Shown in pieces: positions 1 to 5,626 of a stretch of DNA of 5,711 nt. Source of the stretch: VAZQ01 sp050179645 (GTDB taxonomy: Bacteria; Pseudomonadota; Alphaproteobacteria; Rhizobiales; Xanthobacteraceae); contig JBFXEX010000224.1 in NCBI GenBank assembly GCA_050179645.1, forward strand, positions 1 to 5,711, given 5' to 3'. Position 1 is the first letter of the stretch. Each line of letters starts with the position of its first letter. The position numbers and the translations under genes were made by a program. The notes under the pieces were generated by a model. That model did not search any database and had not been told where the DNA came from. It saw only the letters and a program-made list of their open reading frames with translations.

Positions 1-329
1 AGCGGCCCGGCTGGCTCGTCAATCTCACCAATGATGGTTGGTTTGGGGTCAGCACCGGCCCCTATCAGCATCTGGAGCAGGCACGGCTGCGCGCCATCGA
101 GACCGGACTGCCGTTGGTGCGTGCCGCCAACACCGGCATCTCGGCGGTGATCGATCCGCTGGGCCGTACCATCGAATCGCTGCCGCTCGGCGCCGAAGGC
201 GTGCTCGACGCGCCGTTGCCGCAGCCGGTGTCGCCGCCGCTCTATGCCCGCGTCGGCGATATTCCCGCCGGACTGATCGTGCTCCTGACCCTGGCGGCGC
301 TCGCCGGACTGCGGCTGCGGCAACGCTGA
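1..329 (+). CDS. lnt: Apolipoprotein N-acyltransferase, C-terminal part (cut by window start)
   Basis: Lnt transfers an acyl chain from a phospholipid to the N-terminal cysteine of apolipoproteins in the inner membrane, the last step of lipoprotein maturation. The reading frame enters at base 3 and gives about 108 residues. It shows the nitrilase-fold signature NLTNDGWFG, then TGPYQH, QARLRAIETGLPLVRAANTG and ISAVIDPLGR, which line up with the end of the E. coli Lnt nitrilase domain (NDAWFG, GPHQHLQMARMRALE). A final hydrophobic stretch (GLIVLLTLAALAGLRL) matches the last transmembrane helix, and a short basic tail precedes TGA at 327-329. The catalytic Glu, Lys and Cys of the family lie upstream of the window and cannot be checked. 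The frame is intact to its stop and very GC-rich. An 87-bp gap separates it from the next gene on the same strand. Confidence 0.93.
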   Translation, partial: RPGWLVNLTNDGWFGVSTGPYQHLEQARLRAIETGLPLVRAANTGISAVIDPLGRTIESLPLGAEGVLDAPLPQPVSPPLYARVGDIPAGLIVLLTLAALAGLRLRQR

Positions 330-381
330 TCCACAACGGGATGGTTCACTCGCCTCGAAACCGAGCCGAGCTCGCCGGCGG

Positions 382-410
382 TTGACGCTTGCGGCGATTT
401 CTCGCTAGTT
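382..410 (+). promoter_or_regulatory. Weak candidate promoter upstream of the hydrolase gene
   Basis: TTGACG at 382-387 is a good -35 match. With a 17-bp spacer the -10 position would be CTAGTT (405-410), a poor match to TATAAT. A start point about 7 bases downstream would fall at the ATG at 417, which has no visible Shine-Dalgarno sequence, so a leaderless message is possible. The -10 match is too weak for more than a tentative call, and readthrough from lnt is equally possible. Confidence 0.2.
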
Positions 411-416
411 GCGCCC

Positions 417-1652
417 ATGATTGCGCGGCGGCACGTCTATCACCTTGCGGGATACGACCCGGTCGACGCTGAGGCGCTGCATCGCCGCTTCGGCCGGCAG
501 CTCGACATTTTCCGCCGGACCTGGAACGTGACCGCCTCGCTCGGCCCGCTCGAAAAGCCGGACGGCCAACACGTCGCGCGCTGGAGCGTCACCACGCAGG
601 GGCCGGACTGGCAGGTCGATGCGGTTCACGAAGTCTGGCGCTGGGACGACATCGTGCGCGCCGACTTTCTGCGGCCGTTGCCCCTCCGGCTCGCCAAGGC
701 GGCCGTCGCCTACGCCGACTTCATCGCGACCGGCACCATGTTCCGCTACGTGATGGCGAACCAGCGCTACGCGATCTTCTTTCTCTTTCCCCTTCTCGCG
801 CTGGTGCTGTTCGCAGTGGGCGGCTGGCTGGCTGCGAGCCTGCTGATTGGCGCGCTCGACCTCTCCGGACTTGCCGCCGCTCTGGCCGGTATCGCCTGCG
901 GGCTCGGGGTCTTTCTCCTCCTGCTACGTTGGCCGGGCGGCCGCTGGCGGGTGCAGCAGCTGCTCGACGACTGGATATTCGCCCGCGACTATCTCTACGG
1001 CCGCAGGCCCGATGCGGAAGCGCGGCTTGACGAGTTCGCCGACGCGCTGGTGGCGCGGGTGCGCACCGGCGGGGTTGACGAGATCGTGATTGCCGGCCAC
1101 AGCCTGGGCGCGATGTTCGCGCTCGACGTGATCGTCCGGGCACTGGCGCGCGATCCGGACCTCGGCCGCCGTGACGTGTCGGTGTGCGTGCTGACGATCG
1201 GCGCGACGATCCCGAAGTTCGCGCTGCACCCAAGCGCGCGCCGCATCCGCGAGACTATCGCGCGGGTGGTGGCTGAGCCGGCGGTCGCCTGGGTCGAGTA
1301 CCAGTCGCGCGCCGACACCATCAGCTTCTACCGCTTCGACCCGGTGGCGCTGAAGCGAATCGCCGGCGACCGGCTCGACGGCAAGCCGGTGATCCGCAGG
1401 GTGCAGATCCACGACATGCTGAGCCCCGAATCGTTTGCCCGCTACCGCCGCAACGTGCTGCGGCTGCACTACCAGTCCGTGATGGCCAACGAGCGGCGCG
1501 CGCCCTACGACTACTACCTGATGGTCTGCGGGCCGGTGGCGTTTGCCGACTGGACGATGGCGCCGCTGGGATTCCTGGATGTTGTGACGGAAACGGGCGC
1601 CCTGGCCGGCTGCAACCACGATCGCGCGGCGCTAGGCGCGGGCGCCGCATGA
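417..1652 (+). CDS. Membrane-anchored alpha/beta-hydrolase-like protein (GHSLG nucleophile motif)
   Basis: The protein has 411 residues and no family name I recognise. Residues 1-110 are soluble and contain several Trp/His-rich segments (VHEVWRWDD at 70-78). Two hydrophobic segments at about 119-144 and 149-171 form a likely membrane hairpin. A second soluble part contains IVIAGHSLGAMFALD with the lipase/esterase elbow G-H-S-L-G and a candidate nucleophile Ser229. Candidate triad partners are Asp300 (RADTI) or Asp308 (YRFDP) and His332 (VQIHDM); these are guesses from order and spacing. The membrane anchor suggests action on a lipid or ester at the inner membrane. The start ATG lacks a clear ribosome-binding site. 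The stop overlaps the next start as ATGA, so the gene is probably cotranscribed and translationally coupled with the methyltransferase that follows. The hydrolase fold is fairly secure; substrate and reaction are unknown. Confidence 0.85.
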   Translation: MIARRHVYHLAGYDPVDAEALHRRFGRQLDIFRRTWNVTASLGPLEKPDGQHVARWSVTTQGPDWQVDAVHEVWRWDDIVRADFLRPLPLRLAKAAVAYADFIATGTMFRYVMANQRYAIFFLFPLLALVLFAVGGWLAASLLIGALDLSGLAAALAGIACGLGVFLLLLRWPGGRWRVQQLLDDWIFARDYLYGRRPDAEARLDEFADALVARVRTGGVDEIVIAGHSLGAMFALDVIVRALARDPDLGRRDVSVCVLTIGATIPKFALHPSARRIRETIARVVAEPAVAWVEYQSRADTISFYRFDPVALKRIAGDRLDGKPVIRRVQIHDMLSPESFARYRRNVLRLHYQSVMANERRAPYDYYLMVCGPVAFADWTMAPLGFLDVVTETGALAGCNHDRAALGAGAA

Positions 1653-2233
1653 CGCCGCTCATCGCCAAGGTGATCTGGGCGATCGGCGTGGTCGGCTGGT
1701 TCGTCATCCGCTATCCGCACCAGCGGCGTTCACGACGAACGCCGAAACGTGTGCGTAGCGACCGCGTCCGCGAACTCATCCTGATGACGATTTCGAGCAC
1801 CGGGCTCGGCATCGTCCCGGCGCTCTACGTGGCAACGGGAATTCCAGCATTCGCCGATACTTCGTTCCGGCCGTGGCAGGCCTCGATCGGTGCGCTGGTG
1901 TTCGCGGCCGCCCTCTGGTTGTTCTACCGCACCCACAAGGACCTCGGCCGCAACTGGTCGGTCACGCTCGAAGTGCGCGAGCAGCACGCGCTGATCACGC
2001 ACGGCGTCTACCGCCACGTGCGGCATCCGATGTATTCGGCGTTCTGGCTGTGGGCAATCGCGCAGGCGCTGCTGCTGCCGAACTGGATCGCCGGGCCGGC
2101 GGGCCTCGTCGGCTTCGGCACGCTGTTCTTCCTGCGGGTGGGGCGCGAAGAACGGATGATGTACGAGACGTTTGGCGAGGAATACCGCCGCTATGTGGCG
2201 CGGACCGCGCGCATCGTGCCGGGGATATTCTGA
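1649..2233 (+). CDS. ICMT-family membrane methyltransferase
   Basis: This 194-residue integral membrane protein belongs to the isoprenylcysteine carboxyl methyltransferase / phospholipid methyltransferase superfamily, which moves a methyl group from S-adenosylmethionine to a lipid-linked or hydrophobic acceptor. Hydrophobic segments lie at about 4-20, 43-62, 76-92, 129-142 and 149-162. The family's cofactor-binding signature is clear: LITHGVYRHVRHPMY (115-129) carries the R-H-P-x-Y core, and the C-terminal REERMMYETFGEEYRRY (165-181), with its acidic pair and FGxxYxxY, ends in RTARIVPGIF. Length is normal for small bacterial members. The start ATG overlaps the preceding stop by 4 bp (ATGA), which implies translational coupling with the hydrolase. 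Bacteria rarely have prenylated proteins, so the acceptor is open: a lipid, a quinone or terpenoid, or a thiol as in the related MddA enzymes. The last 45 bp recur at 5629-5673. Confidence 0.9.
   Translation: MTPLIAKVIWAIGVVGWFVIRYPHQRRSRRTPKRVRSDRVRELILMTISSTGLGIVPALYVATGIPAFADTSFRPWQASIGALVFAAALWLFYRTHKDLGRNWSVTLEVREQHALITHGVYRHVRHPMYSAFWLWAIAQALLLPNWIAGPAGLVGFGTLFFLRVGREERMMYETFGEEYRRYVARTARIVPGIF
2185..2229 (+). repeat. Direct repeat, copy 1 (inside the 3' end of the methyltransferase gene)
   Basis: These 45 bases encode RRYVARTARIVPGI and nearly reach the stop codon. They recur at 5629-5673 in the same orientation with two mismatches (T2194/C5638 and G2209/T5653), both in third codon positions and both silent. 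The copies start 3444 bp apart. Identity stops abruptly on both sides. They bracket the accessory-looking segment and may be duplicated ends of an insertion. Confidence 0.9.
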
Positions 2234-2269
2234 GGCAGGCTTCGTTCGGTCGAATCGAAAAACTCTCCG

Positions 2270-2347
2270 CTCGTCCCCGCGGAAGCGAGGGCCCAGTATC
2301 ACAAATATCGAATGCTTTGCCCTGGGTTCCCGCTGCGCGGCAACGAG
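2270..2347. repeat. REP-like extragenic palindromic repeat
   Basis: An imperfect inverted repeat: the left arm at 2270-2296 starts CTCGTCCCCGCG and ends GGGCCCAG, and the right arm at 2322-2347 starts CTGGGTTCCCGC and ends CAACGAG. About 25 bases separate the arms (AGTATCACAAATATCG region). Its shadow translations (SSPRKRGPS, GPRFRGDE) are the kind seen repeatedly from dispersed intergenic repeats in Bradyrhizobium-type genomes. It lies 36 bp after the methyltransferase stop and could act as a terminator-like or mRNA-stabilising structure between convergent genes. Membership of a dispersed family is recalled, not tested. Confidence 0.65.
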
Positions 2348-2385
2348 GGGGGACAGAGTCTGCGTCAACTCGAACGGGATAGGCG

Positions 2386-3150
2386 TTAAGCAAGGCCTGC
2401 CAACGACGCCAGCGTGGCACCGGCTGCTCCTGCCGGAACCCACCACGTCTGATGCCCAACGATCCCGTCGACGGTAATGCTTTGGTGCGATTGATAGGCG
2501 CGCACGCCCGTTTCAGTCCGCGGGCCAAAGTCGCCATCGATGGGACCGGGATCGGTGGCAGCGTCAAATCTCTTCAGAGCGTCCTGCAGCGCAGATACAA
2601 CACTGCCCTTTGATCCGCGTGCCAGCACCGGTGGGAACGAGATCGCTGACAAAGCCGGCGTGGGGCTCTTCAGCTTTACGTCAATGCTGATGAGTCCTGG
2701 CGACTCGCTCCCGACAGGAACGTCCTGCGCGATTCGGAAGCCGGAATACCCCGACATGGGGACAACAAGAAACGAAAACCTGGAAGTCTTGAGTTCCTCG
2801 GTGACGCTTTCCGCCACGATGACAAGCCGGCCGCCGTCATCCTCAATGCTGCCTACTGCTAAACTCTTGTCATTGTTCCAGTAGCACAGGGCGGTTTCGC
2901 TAACTTTCTTGTTGGATGCTGGTGAGGTGATAGTTGTTTGGACCCAGAAGTCGGCATTGGATGCATCACCTGGATGGTATTGCGGGTCTAAAAGAATCTT
3001 CTTGATTTCTCCGTTTCCCCGCGGGTCCTTGAAGGTCAGATCAATCTCGTGTTGCGTAAAGGCAATCGGTTGGCCATTCCTTGAAAATCCCAGATATGCA
3101 AGTTGATTGTCGGTCCAAGTGAATGAAGCCGCCAGCTCGTTTCCAGCCAT
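2386..3150 (-). CDS. Protein with unknown N-terminal domain and C-terminal peptidoglycan-binding-like domain
   Basis: The protein has 254 residues. I chose the ATG at 3150 because GGGAGG stands 5 bases upstream; a further ATG 24 codons upstream (3222) has no such site. Residues 1 to about 165 form a polar, probably beta-rich domain that I do not recognise (LAYLGFSRNGQPIAF, DLTFKDPRGNGEIKK, FSFLVVPMSGYSGFR). Residues 177-236 match the PG_binding_1 pattern: RGSKGSVVSALQDAL, then IDGDFGPRTETGVRAYQ and ITVDGIVGHQTW. A small Ala/Gly-rich tail ends the protein. There is no signal peptide or membrane segment, which is odd for a cell-wall binder, so it may be exported by another route or use the domain for another ligand. 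No catalytic domain is visible. Its GC (near 50% over 2881-3060) is well below that of the upstream genes, suggesting acquisition. It faces the methyltransferase gene convergently. Confidence 0.85.
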   Translation of the reverse strand: MAGNELAASFTWTDNQLAYLGFSRNGQPIAFTQHEIDLTFKDPRGNGEIKKILLDPQYHPGDASNADFWVQTTITSPASNKKVSETALCYWNNDKSLAVGSIEDDGGRLVIVAESVTEELKTSRFSFLVVPMSGYSGFRIAQDVPVGSESPGLISIDVKLKSPTPALSAISFPPVLARGSKGSVVSALQDALKRFDAATDPGPIDGDFGPRTETGVRAYQSHQSITVDGIVGHQTWWVPAGAAGATLASLAGLA

Positions 3151-3155
3151 CGGAG

Positions 3156-3161
3156 CCTCCC
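3156..3161 (-). promoter_or_regulatory. Ribosome-binding site that sets the start of the peptidoglycan-binding-domain gene
   Basis: On the minus strand this reads GGGAGG, 5 bases before the ATG at 3150. It is the strongest Shine-Dalgarno sequence in the window and decides for MAGNELAAS as the N-terminus over the longer open frame. Confidence 0.8.
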
Positions 3162-3206
3162 GGTTTTCCGAACAATGGCTATCGTGCACTGCGCGTACGT
3201 TCTGCT

Positions 3207-3224
3207 GTGTGAGCCATCTCACAC
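3207..3224. promoter_or_regulatory. CRP/FNR-type palindromic operator candidate
   Basis: A perfect inverted repeat, GTGTGAG and CTCACAC separated by CCAT. It contains TGTGA, six bases, TCACA (3208-3223), identical to the core consensus bound by E. coli CRP. It lies in the gap between two divergent genes, 57 bp upstream of the leftward start at 3150 and 150 bp upstream of the rightward start at 3375, and so is better placed for the leftward gene. No strong -10 was found beside it. Alphaproteobacterial CRP-like proteins often prefer other half-sites, so the binding protein is uncertain. Confidence 0.45.
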
Positions 3225-3374
3225 TGTCACGAAATTAACGCGCCTGCTCGATCACCCGTCGGCGGCAGGCAAGGCCGGCGTGCTTGCGCAGCCGCCGGGG
3301 CGCGTTCCATCGCACATGGTGGGATGCTATCGAGATGGCGCCAGACTTGCACCAGTCAAAGAGCGGAGCGTACC

Positions 3375-3770
3375 ATGGCCAAGATCAGACATATCGCCAT
3401 CCAGGTCCCGGACCTCGAGAAGGCCGCGGCTTTTTACGAGGGCGTGTTCGAACTCAAGCGAGTCAAGAAGGTCGAAGCACCTATCGGCAATGCCATTTCG
3501 CTGTCGGACGGCGTGATGAACCTTACCCTGCTGCAATTCCCGGAAGGAGCCGCAGGCAGCAAAGGCGGGCCGGATTTCGCGGGATTGCATCACTTCGGTT
3601 TCGTGGTCGAGAGCGAAAGCGCGACAGAGCAGAAGATCAAGCAGCACGGCGGCGAATTCTTCATGAAGCTGCCGCAATATCCGGGCGTCGACGCTGAAAT
3701 GAAATTCAAGGACGTCTACGGCATCGTATTCGACGTTTCCGAACACGGCTGGGAGCAGCCGAAGAATTGA
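3375..3770 (+). CDS. VOC superfamily (glyoxalase/dioxygenase fold) protein
   Basis: The protein has 131 residues, the normal size for a single two-module VOC protein. Module 1 starts KIRHIAIQVPDLEKAAAFYEGVFEL (3-27), with the metal-ligand position at His6. Module 2 starts GLHHFGFVVES (70-80), with His72/His73, and ends GIVFDVSEHGW (116-126), where family members place an acidic ligand; Asp120 or Glu123 are candidates. Such proteins are cytosolic and bind a divalent metal to act as lyases, isomerases, epimerases or dioxygenases, or bind a ligand to give resistance. The substrate cannot be read from the sequence. ATG 3375 is preceded by GGAG at 3365-3368 with a 6-base spacer, so I prefer it to the upstream in-frame ATG at 3324. 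The gene stands alone: the left neighbour is divergent and the right one convergent. A hairpin spans its stop codon. Confidence 0.88.
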   Translation: MAKIRHIAIQVPDLEKAAAFYEGVFELKRVKKVEAPIGNAISLSDGVMNLTLLQFPEGAAGSKGGPDFAGLHHFGFVVESESATEQKIKQHGGEFFMKLPQYPGVDAEMKFKDVYGIVFDVSEHGWEQPKN

Positions 3771-3779
3771 CGGCTGCTC
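3753..3779 (+). terminator. Hairpin spanning the stop codon of the VOC gene
   Basis: Perfect 9-bp arms GAGCAGCCG (3753-3761) and CGGCTGCTC (3771-3779) flank a 9-base loop that contains the TGA stop at 3768-3770. GATTTGGG follows, so the T-run is weak. It probably serves as a terminator or 3'-end stabiliser between the convergent VOC and exporter genes. Confidence 0.5.
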
Positions 3780-3866
3780 GATTTGGGAATGGGTGGTTCT
3801 CAACCGAATCAGACGAGGCGATGGGTGGCGGTGAGCAGAATTTTCGATGAGCGCAGTCGATGGGTG

Positions 3867-4652
3867 TCAGAGCAGTGAATAGCCCCTTGCGCCATCCCAC
3901 AACAGCTTCAGCGCCACGACGATGAGCAGAGCGTAGCAAGCGCGGTAGAGCTGTACCTGATCGAGCCGATCGTGCAGCCGCCATCCGCTCCACACACCGA
4001 ACACGATCACAGGCAGATTGATCGTGAGCAGCGTCGAAAATTGCCAATTGAGCTCAACGAGCGCGAGCCAAGGCCCCGCTTTCAGCAGGTTTCCGATGAT
4101 GAAGAACATAAAGGTCGTGCCGGCATACTCGCTCTTCGACAATCCGAGTGGCAGCAGGTACATGGCGACGGGCGGGCCGCCGGAGTGGGCAATCATCGAG
4201 CCGATCCCCGAGGCCGCGCCAGCCGCCACGCCCTTTACGCTCGATCGCGGCTGAGAGCTGATCTGGCCACCGCCTTTGAACCAGAGACCTGCAAACCAAA
4301 GCGTGACGAGCGCCATGACGACTGCAACAAGGTGCCGGTCAACAACGCGCATGAAGAGGTAGCCTGCGCCGATGCCGAGCAATTGGCCCGGAATCAGGAT
4401 TTTGAGATCGGGCTTCGACCACGTCGACGGCCGCCAATAGCGCAGTGCAACGATGTCGGAGAGACACAACACGGGTGCCAGCAGCGCACCCGCGGCGATC
4501 GGGTCCATCACCAGCGCCATCAACGGGATGCCGATAATTGCAAAACCGCCGCCGAACATCCCCTTCATGAAGGTGATCAGGAAAATCGCAAAAGCGATGG
4601 CCGCCAGCGCGACTGGATCAAGCGGAAGAGATGTCATTGGATTTGTGCGCAT
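3867..4652 (-). CDS. TauE/SafE-family membrane exporter (sulfite/organosulfonate type)
   Basis: From the ATG at 4652 the protein has 261 residues; an ATG five codons on (4637) is equally possible, and neither has a strong ribosome-binding site. Both lengths fit the family (about 250). The family's two internal repeats are visible: ITFMKGMFGGGFAIIGIPLM (26-45) followed by PIAAGALLAPVLCLSDIVALRYW (50-72), and VKGVAAGAASGIGSMIAHSG (139-158) with GPPVAMYLLPLGLSKSEYAGTT (159-180). About eight hydrophobic segments cover the chain. Family members in the inner membrane move anions such as sulfite, sulfoacetate or related sulfur and carbon acids; the substrate here is not known. The longer open frame back to 4982 overlaps the divergent regulator and is not real. 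The gene is divergent from the ArsR-type regulator with a 132-bp gap, suggesting control by it. Confidence 0.9.
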   Translation of the reverse strand: MRTNPMTSLPLDPVALAAIAFAIFLITFMKGMFGGGFAIIGIPLMALVMDPIAAGALLAPVLCLSDIVALRYWRPSTWSKPDLKILIPGQLLGIGAGYLFMRVVDRHLVAVVMALVTLWFAGLWFKGGGQISSQPRSSVKGVAAGAASGIGSMIAHSGGPPVAMYLLPLGLSKSEYAGTTFMFFIIGNLLKAGPWLALVELNWQFSTLLTINLPVIVFGVWSGWRLHDRLDQVQLYRACYALLIVVALKLLWDGARGYSLL

Positions 4653-4722
4653 CCATCGAAACGTTGCGCTTTTCCCACGGCACTGAGTTGGACACACGCT
4701 ACCCCTGACTGTCCGTTCGCCG

Positions 4723-4740
4723 GTTCGGCCGCGACCGAAC
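4723..4740. promoter_or_regulatory. Palindromic operator candidate between exporter and regulator
   Basis: GTTCGG (4723-4728), six bases, CCGAAC (4735-4740) form a perfect 6-bp inverted repeat in the divergent intergenic region. A further half-site-like TGTTCGG lies at 4751-4757 and a partial one (GTTCG) at 4715-4719. The palindrome lies just upstream of the promoter-like -35 at 4750, where a winged-helix regulator could control both genes. This is inferred from position and symmetry alone. Confidence 0.35.
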
Positions 4741-4749
4741 TCAAGGTGC

Positions 4750-4778
4750 TTGTTCGGCTTTTCAGCGTCGTGTCTAAT
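4750..4778 (+). promoter_or_regulatory. Candidate sigma-70 promoter of the ArsR-type regulator
   Basis: TTGTTC at 4750-4755, a 17-bp spacer and TCTAAT at 4773-4778 (five of six matches to TATAAT). A start point 7 bases after the -10 would be the A of the ATG at 4785, giving a leaderless message. This agrees with the absence of a ribosome-binding site before that ATG. Confidence 0.4.
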
Positions 4779-4784
4779 GATGCA

Positions 4785-5501
4785 ATGGTCGCTGCCGCAA
4801 ATTTCGTTGAAATCGCTGCTCTCGTCGGAGACACAGCGCGGGCGACGGTGCTTGCTGCGCTGATGGGCGGTCAAGCCCTCACCACGAGTGAGTTGGCTGC
4901 AATAGCCAGAGTGGCAAAGTCGACCATGTCCGAGCATCTCACTCGCCTTGAACGCGCAGGTCTCGTCGCGTCGACAGTGCATCGGCAGTTCAAGTACTAC
5001 CGGATCGCCTCACCGCGGGTCGCTGCAATGATGGAGAGCATCACGGTCGTCGCCGCGATCGATTGTCCGCCGAGATATCAACCGAAGTCGGTGAAGCATG
5101 ACGCGCTCGCAACGGCGCGCACGTGCTACGACCATTTCGCTGGGCGCTTGGGCGTCGCGCTCTCTGATGCCCTTCTGGCGCGTGATTTCATTAGGCTCAA
5201 TGATTGCGGAGGCGAAGTTACGCCTGCCGGCGTTGCGTTCTTTCGCGATCAGAAGGTCGAGTTGGGCGCGGGCAGATCGAAACGCGTGTTCTGTCGTCCG
5301 TGTCTGGATTGGAGCGAGCGGCGTTATCACATCGCCGGGATCGTCGGCGCCTGCTTGTGCCGGACGGCCTTCGAGCGCGGATGGGTCACGCGCATCTCGG
5401 GCACGCGTGCAATTTCGATCACCACGGCTGGCCGTCGCGCATTCCGTGAGGTGTTCGACGTCGATATGGCGTATGGTCTTGCGTCACATGCCCCGGCCTG
5501 A
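4785..5501 (+). CDS. ArsR-type winged-helix transcriptional regulator with Cys-rich C-terminal region
   Basis: From the ATG at 4785 the protein has 238 residues; a GTG at 4770 (SNDAMVAAA) is an alternative. Residues 7-75 form an ArsR-like winged helix: VEIAALVGDTARATVLAAL, then TTSELAAIARVAKSTMSEHLTRLERAGLV with the recognition helix at about 42-55, and a wing VHRQFKYYRIA. The classical ArsR/SmtB metal motif ELCVCDL is absent. The longer C-terminal half carries a pattern I recall as conserved in this subfamily: ARTCYDHFAGRLGV (110-123), VFCRPCLDWSERRYHIAG (167-184), a further C-L-C (190-192), and GWVTRISGTRAISITTAGR (198-216). The C169-x2-C172 pair, Cys114 and His116/His181 could bind a metal or sense thiol chemistry, which is speculation. 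It likely represses or activates the divergent TauE/SafE exporter and itself. The open frame upstream of 4770 only mirrors the exporter gene. Confidence 0.87.
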   Translation: MVAAANFVEIAALVGDTARATVLAALMGGQALTTSELAAIARVAKSTMSEHLTRLERAGLVASTVHRQFKYYRIASPRVAAMMESITVVAAIDCPPRYQPKSVKHDALATARTCYDHFAGRLGVALSDALLARDFIRLNDCGGEVTPAGVAFFRDQKVELGAGRSKRVFCRPCLDWSERRYHIAGIVGACLCRTAFERGWVTRISGTRAISITTAGRRAFREVFDVDMAYGLASHAPA

Positions 5502-5588
5502 GGTTGCCTCTGGCGACCCCTCTCTTGAGTGTTCTCGAAGCGTAGCGTCGGCCGGCGCCTAAGCCTGCGATTATGGCCCCCAAAACCA
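5502..5588. other. Intergenic stretch after the regulator
   Basis: Between the regulator stop and the hairpin I see no supported gene or motif. A minus-strand frame from 5601 (MEAALVLGAIIAGLGAG) begins within the hairpin, lacks a ribosome-binding site and runs into the regulator gene, so it is not called. Confidence 0.5.
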
Positions 5589-5622
5589 GAGCGGCTTCCA
5601 TTTGACTGAATGGAAGCCGCTC
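5589..5622. terminator. Strong 14-bp perfect hairpin, probable bidirectional terminator
   Basis: GAGCGGCTTCCATT (5589-5602), a 6-base loop TGACTG, and AATGGAAGCCGCTC (5609-5622) pair perfectly. After a 2x2 mismatch the stem can extend by four pairs (AAAC at 5583-5586 with GTTT at 5625-5628), which gives a short T-run on each strand: CTGTTT rightward and TGGTTTT leftward. It lies 87 bp after the regulator stop and ends 6 bp before the duplicated methyltransferase tail. Confidence 0.7.
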
Positions 5623-5626
5623 CTGT

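Noticed and set aside
49..1707. Long open frames opposite lnt, the hydrolase and the start of the methyltransferase
   Set aside because: These are Arg/Ala/Pro-rich shadows produced by high GC; they match no family and lie antisense to convincing genes.
3151..3222. 24-residue N-terminal extension of the peptidoglycan-binding-domain protein
   Set aside because: The strong GGGAGG site points to the start at 3150, and the extension would cover the CRP-like palindrome.
3819..3866. Short direct repeat CGATGGGTG at 3819-3827 and 3858-3866
   Set aside because: Nine bases twice in a GC-rich intergenic gap is compatible with chance; there is no third regular copy.
3972..4769. N-terminal extension of the regulator frame by over 260 residues
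   Set aside because: It mirrors the exporter gene, is polar and low-complexity, and the recognisable winged-helix domain begins only after 4785.
4653..4982. N-terminal extension of the exporter frame by about 110 residues
   Set aside because: It is antisense to the regulator, is not hydrophobic and exceeds the usual length of the TauE/SafE family.
5419..5601. Minus-strand 60-residue open frame starting MEAALVLGAIIAGLGAG
   Set aside because: The hydrophobic start looks like a small membrane protein, but it begins within the hairpin, lacks a ribosome-binding site and overlaps the regulator's 3' end; the rest is low-complexity, Arg-rich shadow sequence.
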